Source of the DNA: Pseudomonas defluvii
GTDB taxonomy: Bacteria; Pseudomonadota; Gammaproteobacteria; Pseudomonadales; Pseudomonadaceae
Direction of reading: 5' to 3'
DNA length: 55,495 nt
Assembly (NCBI RefSeq): GCF_001695625.1
Contig: NZ_MBPN01000027.1
Coordinates: forward strand, 1-55,495
The notes beneath the pieces were generated by a model. It was not told the origin of the DNA, did no database searches, and saw only the letters and a list, made by a program, of their open reading frames with translations. Below, in pieces: positions 8,267 through 17,349 of the stretch. The number at the start of each line of letters is the position of its first letter. Position 1 is the stretch's first letter. The position numbers and the translations under genes were made by a program.

Positions 8267-8650
8267 ATGCTGACTCTTGAAGAAATCAAGGCGCATTGCC
8301 GCCTTGAGCTGGACGAAACCGAGGAAGACGCGCTACTGCAGGCCTACGGGCGTGCTGCACGGCGCAAGGTTGAGACTGCGACCGGGCGGCGACTGTTTCT
8401 GGTGGTGCTTCCGCTTGATGCGCCGCCTGATGCTGGTGGTGATGAGGACTACTTGCGCGGCCTGCTTCCCGAAAATGCGTCCGAGAATGCGTTGCCCGTA
8501 ACGGATGACGTGCGCCTTGCCATGCTGATGTTGGTAGCGCATTGGTACCGCAACCGAGAGCCAGTCACCGAAGCGACCGCTGGGGGCTCTAAGGCTTTGC
8601 CTCTGGCGTTCGATTCGCTGGTTGGCCCCTATCGATGGTTCAGCTTATGA
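8267..8650 (+). CDS. Head-tail connector (gp6-like)
   Basis: A 127-residue protein that forms a ring beneath the portal. It begins MLTLEEIKAHCRLELDE, the standard opening of HK97 gp6/YqbG-like connectors (PF05135), and ends VGPYRWFSL. I chose ATG 8267 because family members start at this motif; a GTG two codons upstream at 8261 is possible. It overlaps the next gene by 4 nt. Confidence 0.88.
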   Translation: MLTLEEIKAHCRLELDETEEDALLQAYGRAARRKVETATGRRLFLVVLPLDAPPDAGGDEDYLRGLLPENASENALPVTDDVRLAMLMLVAHWYRNREPVTEATAGGSKALPLAFDSLVGPYRWFSL

Positions 8651-9024
8651 GAGAGCCAGAAACGGGCGAGCTGAGCCACCGTATGGCAGTGCGTATCCGA
8701 ATCGATAAGTCAGTGGGTGTCGGAATTAAACCGGAGTTCACCCCAGTAGCCAACCGGTGGGTAAAGGTCGAGCCCTTGGGAACTGCCATTTACACCGGTG
8801 CGCAACAGACCGGGAATGTGATTACCCACCGGCTCTACTGCAAGTTCGTCAGTGGGCTGGATACGTCGCACGAGTTTGTTGACCGCGGTCGTGTGTTTCG
8901 CGTCAAGCGGGCTACCGCTATGCGTGGTCGTAGTATCTGGTCGGTGATCGAAGTTGAGGAGCTGGGGCCAGATGGTCCGCCTGCCAACGAAGGGGGAAGC
9001 GATGAGCAATTCGGTTTCCGTTGA
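8647..9024 (+). CDS. Head closure / head-tail adaptor
   Basis: A 125-residue protein of the phage head-tail joining type (PF05521-like): mostly beta strands, with HRMAVRIRI near the start and VFRVKRATAMRGRSIWSVIEVEEL near the end. It sits between the gp6-like connector and the gp10-like protein, the normal position. ATGA overlap with the preceding gene decides the start. It overlaps the next gene by 23 nt. Confidence 0.78.
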   Translation: MREPETGELSHRMAVRIRIDKSVGVGIKPEFTPVANRWVKVEPLGTAIYTGAQQTGNVITHRLYCKFVSGLDTSHEFVDRGRVFRVKRATAMRGRSIWSVIEVEELGPDGPPANEGGSDEQFGFR

Positions 9025-9526
9025 CGGCTACCTGCATATCGAAGGCTTTGAACAGTTCGACTTTGAAGCCTTCAACAAGCGCAAGGTTCGGGCAGGCATG
9101 CGCAAGGTTGGTGCCTTGGTCACTGGCCGCGCGCAGATGAACCTGGCGCTTGGCGGCGGGCAGGCGGGCTACCCAGAAAGTCGAACCGGCGCGACGGTCG
9201 ATTCGATCAGCTACAAGGTGTCGCGCTCTGGCTTTCTGGTGCGTGTTGCACCGACCAAGACCGAAAGCATGGAAGAGTTCTATCCCGCGTATCTGCACTA
9301 TGGGGTGCGGCTTGGGTCCAGGCCTCGGGCGTTAGCCCCGGGCAAGGGGCGTGGCAAGAGTAATCGCCGTGCCAGTGGCCAGCGGCAGGCGTTGGTGGCT
9401 GCTCGGCAGGGAAACGGGTGGCGCATCACACCGCGAGACAACTACATGACCGATGGCTTGGCGGACACCAAGGCAGACGTCCAGCGCATCTTGCGGCAGA
9501 CCTTTGCCGACGCGCTGTTGAACTGA
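9002..9526 (+). CDS. HK97 gp10-like neck/tail-completion protein
   Basis: A 174-residue protein with the gp10-like pattern: N-terminal VRAGMRKVGALVTGRAQMNL, then TGATVDSISYKVSRSGFLVRVAP and a YLHYGVRLGSRPR segment, and the C-terminal LRQTFADALLN. These proteins complete the head-tail interface or tail end. The ATG at 9002 follows GAAGGGGGAAG. It is the last gene before a terminator that separates the head and tail modules. Confidence 0.78.
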   Translation: MSNSVSVDGYLHIEGFEQFDFEAFNKRKVRAGMRKVGALVTGRAQMNLALGGGQAGYPESRTGATVDSISYKVSRSGFLVRVAPTKTESMEEFYPAYLHYGVRLGSRPRALAPGKGRGKSNRRASGQRQALVAARQGNGWRITPRDNYMTDGLADTKADVQRILRQTFADALLN

Positions 9527-9543
9527 CGCCCCAGGCGCCGCCC

Positions 9544-9566
9544 AAGCCCCGTAATGGGGCTTTTTT
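9544..9566 (+). terminator. Intrinsic terminator between head and tail modules
   Basis: The perfect stem AAGCCCC/GGGGCTT with loop GTAAT is followed by TTTT. It sits 18 nt upstream of the ATG of the tail terminator gene, directly before its GAGAGGAAAG ribosome binding site. Confidence 0.82.
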
Positions 9567-9583
9567 GTACCCGAGAGGAAAGC

Positions 9584-10183
9584 ATGCGAATCACCCCAGT
9601 GATCGAGCAACTGAAACAGCGCTGCCCGTCTTTTGAAAACCGGGTGGCGGGCGGTCTGGATTGGGACCCGGTAAAGGGCAGTGCGCTGATGAAGCTGCCT
9701 GCAGCGTATGTGATCCCCACCGGTGACGGGGCCGATGAGCCGGAGCAGCAGAACGTCATTGTTCAGCAGGTCAGGGACGCCATTGATGTGTGCGTCGTAC
9801 TGAAGAACTACGACGAGCGCGGGCAGCAGGTTGCCGACCAGTTGCATTTGGTTCGGGCCAGTCTCTGGCGTGCTCTGGTTGGGTTTGAGCCTGATAAGGA
9901 TTACGGGCAACTGCTGTATGACGGCGGGTCTTTGCTGCTGATCGACCGTGATCGGGTGGTTTACCGGTTCCGGTTCTTTGCTGACTTCCAGCTGGGCAAC
10001 CTCACCATTGGGTCTGGTACCAGCCCGGAAACGTGGCAGGCATACACGCTGCTGGGCCTTCCTCCGCTGGAAGGGGTCGACACGTCGTTCGACTTTATCG
10101 ACCCCGTGGTCGACCGCAATGTCGCCCCCGAGGGGCCTGACGGGCGTATCGAAATCAAAACCCGAGAGGACTTATCTCAATGA
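9584..10183 (+). CDS. Mu gp37-like tail terminator
   Basis: A 199-residue protein in the position of the Mu-like tail terminator (gp37/DUF1834 type), which stops sheath/tube polymerisation and joins to the head. The opening RITPVIEQLKQRCPSF and the central GDGADEPEQQNVIVQQVRD..DVCVVLKNYDERG pattern fit the family. Start ATG at 9584 has a strong AGAGGAAAG site. It is coupled by ATGA to the next gene. Confidence 0.78.
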   Translation: MRITPVIEQLKQRCPSFENRVAGGLDWDPVKGSALMKLPAAYVIPTGDGADEPEQQNVIVQQVRDAIDVCVVLKNYDERGQQVADQLHLVRASLWRALVGFEPDKDYGQLLYDGGSLLLIDRDRVVYRFRFFADFQLGNLTIGSGTSPETWQAYTLLGLPPLEGVDTSFDFIDPVVDRNVAPEGPDGRIEIKTREDLSQ

Positions 10184-10353
10184 CTCAGATTTACCTGAAG
10201 CCGGTAGCGGGGCGTGACAACCCGATGCCGGAGAAGGGCGGCGAACTGCTGCCCGAAGAGGGCGCCTATGTGCCCCGTAATGCGTACTGGGTGCGCCGCC
10301 TGAATGCGGGTGACGTGGTAGAAGCCAAGCCCAAGAAAGAGGCCAAGGTATGA
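10180..10353 (+). CDS. DUF2635 protein (Mu gp38-like)
   Basis: A 57-residue protein with the family pattern YLKPVAGRDNPMPEKGG..LPEEGAYVPRNAYWVRRLNAGDVVE and a lysine-rich end. DUF2635 proteins always lie just before the sheath gene in Mu-type tail modules; exact role unknown. It overlaps both neighbours by 4 nt (ATGA at each end). Confidence 0.86.
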   Translation: MTQIYLKPVAGRDNPMPEKGGELLPEEGAYVPRNAYWVRRLNAGDVVEAKPKKEAKV

Positions 10354-11849
10354 GCGTCGGTTTCAGCAACATTCCGTCTGATATTCGTGTCCCGCTGTTC
10401 TACGCCGAGGTTGATAACTCGATGGCGAACAGCGGCGCCGGTGCCGGACTTCGCCGCCTGATCATTGGCCAGGTCAACGACAACGCCGATGCCGCCGAAA
10501 TCGGTAGCCTGGTGCTGGTGTCGCGCACCTCTGAAGCCATTGCCATCGGCGGCGCCGGCTCGATGCTGGCCGCAATGCACCAAATGCACCGCGCTATCGA
10601 CATCGCCGGTGAGGTCTGGTGCCTGCCGTTGAAGGTCGACACTGGCGCGACTGCGACCTGCAGCGTTACCGTAACGGGCAACGTGACAGCAGCAGGCGTG
10701 ATCAACCTGTACGTGGCTGGCCAGCGTGTGCGCTCTGCCGTGGTTGCCTCGGCGTCGGCTGAGGCCGTGGCCACCGGCTTGGCGACCAGCATCAACGCCG
10801 CTACTGACCTGCCTGTTACTGCTCAGGCTGCAGGCGCTGTCGTGACGCTGACGGCAAAGTTCAAGGGTGACCTCGGCAACGACATTCAAGTCGAGCTGAA
10901 TCGCCTGGGTCGCGTCAATGGCGAGGTGACACCGGCAGGCCTGGTGCTGGCAGTCACTGCCATGACTGGCGGTGCTGGTTCGCCTGACATGGCCATGGCG
11001 CTGGCAGCACTGGGCGATGAAGAGTTTGAGTTCATCACCCAGCCCTGGACCGACAGCGCTACGCTCGATGACTGGAAAGAAGTCATGGATGACAGCGCCG
11101 GTCGCTGGTCGTGGGCCAAGCAGCTCTATGGCCATGTGTACAGCGCCAAGCGCGGTACGCTTGGCCAACTGGTGGCGGCGGGGCGTTTGCGCAATGACCC
11201 GCACATGACGATTCACGGCTTTGAACCTGGCGTGCCCCAGCCCGTCTGGGAGGTCGCGGCGCAGTGGGGGGCACGCACGGCGGTGTTCCTCAGCGCGGAC
11301 CCAGCTCGGCCCACGCAGACCGGCGTGTTGGGGGCTATTGCTCCCGCTGCTGCGAGCGACCGTTTCATGTTGTCCGAGTCGGATTCCCTGCTGAAAAGCG
11401 GCATCGCTACGGCGTCCAGCAATGGCGGCGAGTACCGCATTCAGCGCGCCGTGACGACCTACCAGCGTAACGCCTTCGGGCAGCCGGATGATTCCTATCT
11501 GGACAGCGAAACGCTGCACCAGTCGGCGCACGTTATCCGCTACCTGCGCAGCCGGATTACCAGCAAGTACGGGCGCTGCAAGCTGGCCAACGATGGCACC
11601 AACTTCGGCGCTGGCCAGGCAATCGTGACGCCGCTGGTGATCCGTGGCGAACTGATCGCGGCGTACCGTGAGCTGGAGCGCGCCGGGATCGTTGAGAACA
11701 CCGAGTTGTTCAAGGCGCAGCTGATCGTCGAGCGTGATGCGAGCAACCCGAACCGCCTGAACGTGCTGTTCCCGCCGGATCTGGTCAATCAGTTGCGCGT
11801 GTTTGCGCTGCTCTATCAGTTCCGCCTGCAGTACGAAGACGCGGCGTAA
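10350..11849 (+). CDS. Contractile tail sheath protein (Mu gpL-like)
   Basis: A 499-residue sheath subunit, the polymer that contracts to drive the tube into the host. Recognisable Mu gpL features are the opening VGFSNIPSDIRVPLFYAEVD, the central beta-rich domain, SDRFMLSESDSLLKSGIAT, and the C-terminal LRSRITSKYGRCKL and NPNRLNVLFPPDLVNQLRVFA. Full length for the family. It shows that the tail is of myovirus type although the head is HK97-like. Confidence 0.94.
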   Translation: MSVGFSNIPSDIRVPLFYAEVDNSMANSGAGAGLRRLIIGQVNDNADAAEIGSLVLVSRTSEAIAIGGAGSMLAAMHQMHRAIDIAGEVWCLPLKVDTGATATCSVTVTGNVTAAGVINLYVAGQRVRSAVVASASAEAVATGLATSINAATDLPVTAQAAGAVVTLTAKFKGDLGNDIQVELNRLGRVNGEVTPAGLVLAVTAMTGGAGSPDMAMALAALGDEEFEFITQPWTDSATLDDWKEVMDDSAGRWSWAKQLYGHVYSAKRGTLGQLVAAGRLRNDPHMTIHGFEPGVPQPVWEVAAQWGARTAVFLSADPARPTQTGVLGAIAPAAASDRFMLSESDSLLKSGIATASSNGGEYRIQRAVTTYQRNAFGQPDDSYLDSETLHQSAHVIRYLRSRITSKYGRCKLANDGTNFGAGQAIVTPLVIRGELIAAYRELERAGIVENTELFKAQLIVERDASNPNRLNVLFPPDLVNQLRVFALLYQFRLQYEDAA

Positions 11850-11868
11850 CCCTTCCACATCCACCCCG

Positions 11869-11890
11869 GCCCGCCTTGTGCGGGCTTTTT
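11869..11890 (+). terminator. Intrinsic terminator between sheath and tube genes
   Basis: The stem GCCCGC/GCGGGC with loop CTTGT is followed by TTTTT. It ends 16 nt before the ATG of the tube gene and is immediately followed by that gene's GGGAGAT ribosome binding site. Confidence 0.8.
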
Positions 11891-11906
11891 CATGGGAGAT
11901 CCCTTT

Positions 11907-12254
11907 ATGGGTCAGAAAGTCGCGGGCACCTGTTACATCAAGGTTGACGGCGAGCAGTTGACGGTTACCGGCAGTGTTGAGGTGCCGCTGTCCAAGTACA
12001 AGCGCGAGACGATTACCACGGGGGTGTTCAAGGAAGAAGACCTGACGCCCTATGTGTCGGTCGATGCAGTCAAAACCCCTGACTTTCCTCGGGCGAAGTT
12101 GGAAAACGGCACCAACATGACGGTCACCGCCGAGTTCAAGGACGGCAGTTGTTACGTGCTGTCGGGTGCGTATGTGGTGGACGAAATGAAAGTGTCTGCT
12201 GATGACGCAAAGGTTGCGATCAAGTTCGATGGTATTTCTGGAGACTGGCAGTAA
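11907..12254 (+). CDS. Tail tube protein (Mu gpM-like)
   Basis: A 115-residue inner tube subunit of the Mu gpM type: GTCYIKVDGEQLTVTGSVEV at the start, then the loop YKRETITTG, VKTPDFPRAKL, and a C-terminal GDWQ. The ATG at 11907 follows GGGAGATCC; an ATG at 11892 lies within the terminator tail and is less likely. It overlaps the chaperone gene by one base. Confidence 0.9.
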   Translation: MGQKVAGTCYIKVDGEQLTVTGSVEVPLSKYKRETITTGVFKEEDLTPYVSVDAVKTPDFPRAKLENGTNMTVTAEFKDGSCYVLSGAYVVDEMKVSADDAKVAIKFDGISGDWQ

Positions 12255-12568
12255 TGAGCACTACTACCCATAAGTTGGCCGTACCGATTCAGGCTCACGG
12301 TGATCAACTGACCGAACTGACTCTGCGTCGCCCAACCCCTCAGGAAGTTCGCAACATCAAAGTGTTTCCCTACGTCTTGGGCGAAGACAGTCGCCCAGTC
12401 GCCGAGACTGAAGCCGCGTCGAAGTACATCGCAGTGTGTGCCGGCATTCCGCCCAGCTCCGTTAACCAGTTGGACTTGTCCGACCTGAACACGCTGGTGT
12501 GGATGGTCATTGGTTTTTTCCTTACACCGGCGACGAAAGCCCCCGATTCCGAAGCCCCGAGCACCTGA
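12254..12568 (+). CDS. Tail assembly chaperone, zero-frame product (Mu gp41-like)
   Basis: A 104-residue protein like Mu gp41 and P2 gpE: THKLAVPIQAHGDQLTELTL followed by RRPTPQEVRN. It should bind the tape measure and guide tube assembly. Near its end lies a perfect X_XXY_YYZ heptamer, T_TTT_TTC (12514-12520), in the correct phase for -1 frameshifting, so this short form is one of two products. Confidence 0.88.
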   Translation: MSTTTHKLAVPIQAHGDQLTELTLRRPTPQEVRNIKVFPYVLGEDSRPVAETEAASKYIAVCAGIPPSSVNQLDLSDLNTLVWMVIGFFLTPATKAPDSEAPST

Positions 12569-12708
12569 CAGAGTTGGTCTATGACCTCGCCTGGTTCTGG
12601 AAAGTGAACCCGAACGAGGTCATGAACTGGCCGTTAGACCAGTTGTTTGAGAGTGAAGAAAACGCGTGGCGAATCCAGGCGATGTTAGGGGGCGGCAATG
12701 GCGGATAA
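12254..12708 (+). CDS. Tail assembly chaperone, predicted -1 frameshift product
   Basis: A slip of -1 at T_TTT_TTC after residue 89 would fuse the upstream protein to a 62-residue extension, giving about 151 residues. The extension begins PYTGDESPRF and carries the gpE-like block ELVYDLAWFWKVNPNEVMNW and PLDQLF, a known feature of these chaperone extensions. The extension frame has no convincing start with a ribosome binding site of its own. This is the same layout as Mu 41/42 and P2 E+E'. Confidence 0.8.
12514..12520 (+). other. -1 ribosomal frameshift slippery site
   Basis: The heptamer T_TTT_TTC is read in zero frame as GGT TTT TTC. Slippage lets both tRNAs re-pair on TTT TTT. The -1 frame downstream stays open for 62 codons. 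A GC-rich stretch (ACACCGGCGACG) follows and could add a stimulatory structure. Confidence 0.78.
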
Positions 12709-14866
12709 GTTCCAGCTAAAGGCGCTCATCACTGGCGTCGACAAGTTGTCGCCGGTGTTGAGTGGGGTACGCAAGAACGCAGCCGTTCTGCGCAAGCAGT
12801 TGAATAGCTCGGGCCTCGGCAAAATCACCTTCATGGATGCGATTCAAGGGGGCGCCATTGCGACCCCTTTTGTCATGGGGGTTCAGGCTGCCATCGGCTT
12901 TGAAAGCGCGATGGCCGACGTCAAGAAGGTGGTCAACTTTGAGACGCCGGCCCAGTTCAAGGAGATGGGTGAGGACGTGCTGAGCATGTCCGAGCGGTTG
13001 CCGATGGCTGCCGAAGGCATCGCGCAGATTGTCGCAGCGGGTGGTCAGTCGGGCATCGCCCGGGAAGACCTGAAGCAGTTCGCTGAAGATGCGGTGAAAA
13101 TGGGTGTTGCCTTCGACACCACGGCGGAAGAGTCCGGCTCGATGATGGCCAAGTGGCGAACGGCCTTCCATATGAACCAGCAGGAAGTGGTCGCGCTGGC
13201 CGACAAGATCAACTACCTGGGTAACACCGGTGCGGCCAGTACCGGGCAAATCTCGGCGATCCTGACGGCCATTGGCCCGCTGGGTGAGGTGGCCGGGGTC
13301 AACGCTGGGCAGATTGCGGCCATGGGCTCGGCACTGGCCGGGGTGGGTATCGCCCAGGACGTGGCGGCTACAGGCATCAAGAACTTCATGCTGACCCTGA
13401 CTGCTGGCACGGCAGCCACCAAGTCGCAGCAAGAGGCCTACAAGGCGCTGCGCCTGGACGCCAACGAAATCGCCAAAGGCATGCAAACTGACTCTGAAGG
13501 CACGATCAACAAGGTGCTCAAGACCCTGTCCAAGGTCGAGAAAAGCAAGCAGGCGGCGGTGTTAACCAACCTGTTTGGCAAGGAGTCGGTGGGTGCTATT
13601 GCGCCGTTGCTGACCAACCTGGACACCCTGCAGAAGAACTTCAAGTCGGTTGGTGATTCAACGCTATACGCTGGTTCTATGCAGGCTGAGTACGAATCGC
13701 GGTCGGCGACCACGCAGAACGCCATGCAGTTACTGCGCAACCGCGTGACCCGGCTGGGCATTACGGTCGGTTCTGTACTACTGCCGCCGTTTAACGACTT
13801 CATGGCGACGGTCGGGCCGATCATCACCAGCGTGACCCAGTTGGCCGGCGCGCACCCGTGGCTGATCAAGGGCATCATCGGGGCGGCGGTCGGCTTCACC
13901 GTGTTGCGCTTGGCCACGGCGGGGGCTACTTCCGCGCTCATGCTGATGGATGGCGTGGCAAAAATGAGCGTTATCGGCCTGGTCGTGCGTGGTGTGGCGA
14001 TTGCGGCGGGTGTGCTGATTGCGAACTGGTCGAGCGTCGCGCCTTACTTCGCTTGGGTATGGGAGAGGATCAAAGACCCGGCCATGACGGTCTGGTCGTG
14101 GATGAAAGAGGCCTTCAACTGGACCCCGCTCGGCCTGGCCATTGCCAACTGGGGGCCGCTAACGGAGTTCTTTAGCGCGCTGTGGGATCTGGTCAAGGCG
14201 TTGTCGGTACCGTTTGCGGAGTTCATGGGGACGCTGTTCGATTGGTCGCCGCTGGGTTTGATCATCAAGCACTGGGAGCCCATCAGCGGTTTCTTCAGGG
14301 GGCTTTGGGACGAGTTGCGGCCCATCGTTGAACCGATGATGAAGTTCCTTGGCATCGAGACGGACGGCGCCGGGGTGATTGGTGCCGCGACGGATAAGGT
14401 CAGGCAGTGGACTGCCGAGCAGGAAGCGCGCAACGCGCAGACCGGCATGGCGCCGGGGCAACTGGTCAAGCCGATTGCTCAAGCCCCTGAGTTGATGCCA
14501 GAGGCCACGAAGGTGGCCAGCTTGATGCGCAACCCCGCTAATCAGCCGTTGCCCGGCATGGCGCCATTGGCATTGGTTAGCGCGGTACCGGGTACTCAGG
14601 TTGCTCAGGCTTCGGGTACTGGTCGACCAAGCCTAAGCGCGGGTGGCTCGGCCTTGCCTGCAGGAAGCCTGCCGCAAAGCCGTGGCTCGTTGGTTCAGGC
14701 TGCTGCTGCGACAGCCGCGGCTCGCACCGAACTGGAGGGATCAATGGTGGTGCGCTTTGAAAATGCACCGCCGGGCATGCGTGTTGATCCTGCGAAGACC
14801 AATCAACCTGGGCTGTCGGTAAGCCCGTCAGTCGGTTATCGCTCATTGGGTAGGGAGGCAGGATGA
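12698..14866 (+). CDS. Tape measure protein
   Basis: A 722-residue tape measure, setting tail length and probably assisting DNA entry. It has an N-terminal TP901-type region (about residues 50-260: ADVKKVVNFETPAQFKEMG and VAAGGQSGIAREDLKQFAED), a long alpha-helical body, hydrophobic segments around residues 385-405 and 425-445 (VIGLVVRGVAIAAGVLIANW), tryptophan-rich repeats of the type W(T/S)PLGL.I..W about residues 470-530, and a low-complexity C-terminus. It starts within the end of the frameshift extension and is coupled to gpN by ATGA. Confidence 0.93.
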   Translation: MADKFQLKALITGVDKLSPVLSGVRKNAAVLRKQLNSSGLGKITFMDAIQGGAIATPFVMGVQAAIGFESAMADVKKVVNFETPAQFKEMGEDVLSMSERLPMAAEGIAQIVAAGGQSGIAREDLKQFAEDAVKMGVAFDTTAEESGSMMAKWRTAFHMNQQEVVALADKINYLGNTGAASTGQISAILTAIGPLGEVAGVNAGQIAAMGSALAGVGIAQDVAATGIKNFMLTLTAGTAATKSQQEAYKALRLDANEIAKGMQTDSEGTINKVLKTLSKVEKSKQAAVLTNLFGKESVGAIAPLLTNLDTLQKNFKSVGDSTLYAGSMQAEYESRSATTQNAMQLLRNRVTRLGITVGSVLLPPFNDFMATVGPIITSVTQLAGAHPWLIKGIIGAAVGFTVLRLATAGATSALMLMDGVAKMSVIGLVVRGVAIAAGVLIANWSSVAPYFAWVWERIKDPAMTVWSWMKEAFNWTPLGLAIANWGPLTEFFSALWDLVKALSVPFAEFMGTLFDWSPLGLIIKHWEPISGFFRGLWDELRPIVEPMMKFLGIETDGAGVIGAATDKVRQWTAEQEARNAQTGMAPGQLVKPIAQAPELMPEATKVASLMRNPANQPLPGMAPLALVSAVPGTQVAQASGTGRPSLSAGGSALPAGSLPQSRGSLVQAAAATAAARTELEGSMVVRFENAPPGMRVDPAKTNQPGLSVSPSVGYRSLGREAG

Positions 14867-16233
14867 CGACGTGGCGCGATCAACTGCACCCGGCTTCGTT
14901 TCGCGGCGTGGCGTTTCTGGTCGACAGTGACGCTACGCCAGTCGGGCGGCGGGTGCAGGTCCACGAATATCCCCAGCGGGACAAGCCGCTGGTGGAGGAT
15001 ATGGGCAGCAAGACCCGCGAAATCAAACTGACGGCCTTTATTGGCGGTGACGATTGCCTGGACCGGCGGGACGATTTGCTCAATGCCCTGGATAAACCCG
15101 GGGCTGGCGAGCTGGTGCACCCGTGGTTCGGGCGCTTGCTGGTCACCGCCGGGGATGGCTGCCAAGTTTCGCATGAGCGCCGCGAGGGCGGCATCGTGCG
15201 GTTTGAGCTGGTGTTTATCGAAGCCGGGGAAAAGGGCTACCCAGTTGGGGTGCCCAAGGCATCGCGGCAAGTAGAGGCGTCCAGCGAGAGCTTTCTGGAG
15301 TCCGCGCTGGCCCGCTACAAAGCAGCGATGGCGGTGGTCAACCGGGCGCGCATGGCGGTAACGGCGCTGCAGAACAGTATCGCCGGGATTCAGATGGCGA
15401 TTCAGCGGGAGTTTAGCCAGGTGCTTGGCCTTGTCAGTTCGGCTGAGGCGCTGGCTGACATGCTGATCAATGCCCCGGGTAATTTCTCGGCCATGATCCG
15501 GGCGCAGTTTTCCAGCGTGGGCGGCAGTACTCGGTCGTCGGGTTACAGCTGGTCGCCGTCGTCCAGCAGCTCGGCCACGGTGGCGGCTGACCCTGAGTTT
15601 GCCAATACCGTGGCGCGCCTGGCGAGCACCGAAGAGGTCTTTTCGGGGTTCGTGGACTCGGGTCGTGGCATCACGTCACAGCTTGAACTGGCCCGGCAGT
15701 TGATAGCCGAACAGCAGTTCGATGACCTGATGACCAACCCACCGGGCGGGCTTGCGACAGCCGCAGCCGTCAAGGCGGCACGGGAGTTGATGCGTGATGC
15801 CTTGATCGTCAAGGCCGTACGGGCAGCCGCGCTGATGCCGGTGGTGTCAGCGCCTGCCGAGCTGCCCGGTGTTCCAGCCTTGGCGCAGCAGGTGGCGTCA
15901 CCCCTGTCGCGGCCAGAAGTCCCGGCAGCAGATGACGTGATTAGCCTGCGTGATGGGCTTAGCGCGGCGCTGTGGGAGGCCGGGCTGTCGGCATCGCATG
16001 AACACTTTGAGGTGATCGAGGCGGTGCGCAAGCACGTTAAAGGGCACCTCTCCGAGGTGGCCCGTTCGGGCGTTCGATTGGTTGAGATTGAGCCGAAGGA
16101 AAGCCTGCCCGCGTTGGTGCTGGCCTATCAGTGCTTTGGCGACGCATCCCGCGCCGCTGAAATCGTTACGCGTAACAAAGTGCCGCACCCGGGGTTCTTG
16201 CCTGTCGGGGTGCTGCACATCGCCCAGGAGTAA
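14863..16233 (+). CDS. DNA circularisation / tail protein (Mu gpN-like)
   Basis: A 456-residue protein with the N-terminal DNA_circ_N domain (about residues 1-95: LHPASFRGVAFLVDSDATPV, VHEYPQRDKPLVEDMG, and ELVHPWFGRL), then a long helical region and the C-terminus PGFLPVGVLHIAQE. In Mu-type tails this protein belongs to the baseplate or hub region. It overlaps the tape measure stop (ATGA). Confidence 0.9.
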   Translation: MTTWRDQLHPASFRGVAFLVDSDATPVGRRVQVHEYPQRDKPLVEDMGSKTREIKLTAFIGGDDCLDRRDDLLNALDKPGAGELVHPWFGRLLVTAGDGCQVSHERREGGIVRFELVFIEAGEKGYPVGVPKASRQVEASSESFLESALARYKAAMAVVNRARMAVTALQNSIAGIQMAIQREFSQVLGLVSSAEALADMLINAPGNFSAMIRAQFSSVGGSTRSSGYSWSPSSSSSATVAADPEFANTVARLASTEEVFSGFVDSGRGITSQLELARQLIAEQQFDDLMTNPPGGLATAAAVKAARELMRDALIVKAVRAAALMPVVSAPAELPGVPALAQQVASPLSRPEVPAADDVISLRDGLSAALWEAGLSASHEHFEVIEAVRKHVKGHLSEVARSGVRLVEIEPKESLPALVLAYQCFGDASRAAEIVTRNKVPHPGFLPVGVLHIAQE

Positions 16234-16236
16234 CCC

Positions 16237-17349
16237 ATGGACCCGTTAAACGCTGTCACGCTGCGCGTGAACGGCCTGGATTATCGCGGCTGGAAGAAAG
16301 CCAGCATCAGTGCCGGCATCGAGCGACAGACCCGAGATTTTTCGCTGGATGTGACGTGGCGCTGGCCGGATCAGGCTGAGGAAATTCCGGTAAGGCAGGG
16401 CGACTTCTGCGAGGTGTTGATAGGTGATGACCTGGTGCTGACGGGCTGGGTCTTTGCTACCCCGGTGAACTACGACAGCAAGACGGTGAACCGGGCAATC
16501 AGCGGGCGTTCGCTGACGGCTGATCTGGTCGACTGCTCGGCGATCAATCAGCCCGGGCAGTGGCGTGGCCAGAGTGTGCAGCAGATCGTTCAGAGCCTGG
16601 CCGAGCCCTACGGGGTCAAGGTGCTGAGCCAGGTGGCCGAGACTACCAAATTGGCCGAGCACAGTATTGAGCCCGGGGAGACGGTGTTTGAGTCGATAGA
16701 CCGACTGTTAACGCTGTCGCGGCTGCTGTCCACCGATGACTCCCGGGGGCGTCTGGTGATCATCAACCCGGGCAGCGCGGGGCGGGCGGTTGACCGGCTG
16801 GAACTGGGCCAGAACATCCTGACCGGCTCGGCATCGCTCGACTTTTCCGGGGTGTTCTCCGACTACAAGGTTGTTGGCCAGCGTTCGGGCACGGATGACG
16901 AACACGGCGCCAAGGCCTCCGAGGTGCAGGCTGAAGTCACCGACCCGCGTGCGGCGCGTAAGCGGGTGCTGATGATTCACGAAAGCGGCCAGATGACCCC
17001 CGGCCTTGCCGAGGCGCGGGCGAACTGGGAGCGCGGCAGCCGCATGGGTAAGGCGCTGACCCTACAGTACAAGGTGCAGGGCTGGCGGCAGTCGAACGGG
17101 GCGCTGTGGCTGCACAACATGATTGTGCGGGTGGTCGACCCTTGGGTCGGTATCGACCGTGACATGCTCATCAGTGAAATCCAGTACAGCCTGGATGAGA
17201 GCGGCACCGTGACCAACATCACGGTGGCCCCGCCGGACAGCTTCGACCCTGAACCGAAAGACCCGCACAACAGCCGCAAGCTCAAGAAAGGCGGCAAGGC
17301 GGACAACTTTGAATACCTGATCCCAGCAGATTGGAAGCCCGAGCAATGA
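16237..17349 (+). CDS. Baseplate hub protein (Mu gpP-like)
   Basis: A 370-residue protein equivalent to Mu gp44 (gpP) and P2 gpD. It starts VTLRVNGLDYRGWKKASISAGIE and continues with the typical W.DQ..EIPVRQGD.CEVLIGDDLVLTGWV region. Near the C-terminus are MLISEIQYSLDESGTVTNITV and a proline-rich link. It forms the hub at the end of the tail tube. ATG 16237 follows the gpN stop by 4 nt with CAGGAG upstream. Confidence 0.9.
   Translation: MDPLNAVTLRVNGLDYRGWKKASISAGIERQTRDFSLDVTWRWPDQAEEIPVRQGDFCEVLIGDDLVLTGWVFATPVNYDSKTVNRAISGRSLTADLVDCSAINQPGQWRGQSVQQIVQSLAEPYGVKVLSQVAETTKLAEHSIEPGETVFESIDRLLTLSRLLSTDDSRGRLVIINPGSAGRAVDRLELGQNILTGSASLDFSGVFSDYKVVGQRSGTDDEHGAKASEVQAEVTDPRAARKRVLMIHESGQMTPGLAEARANWERGSRMGKALTLQYKVQGWRQSNGALWLHNMIVRVVDPWVGIDRDMLISEIQYSLDESGTVTNITVAPPDSFDPEPKDPHNSRKLKKGGKADNFEYLIPADWKPEQ

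Noticed and set aside
10266..11864. 532-codon open frame on the minus strand across the sheath gene
   Set aside because: It is antisense to a clear, full-length sheath gene and results from high-GC codon bias. No domain or ribosome binding site.
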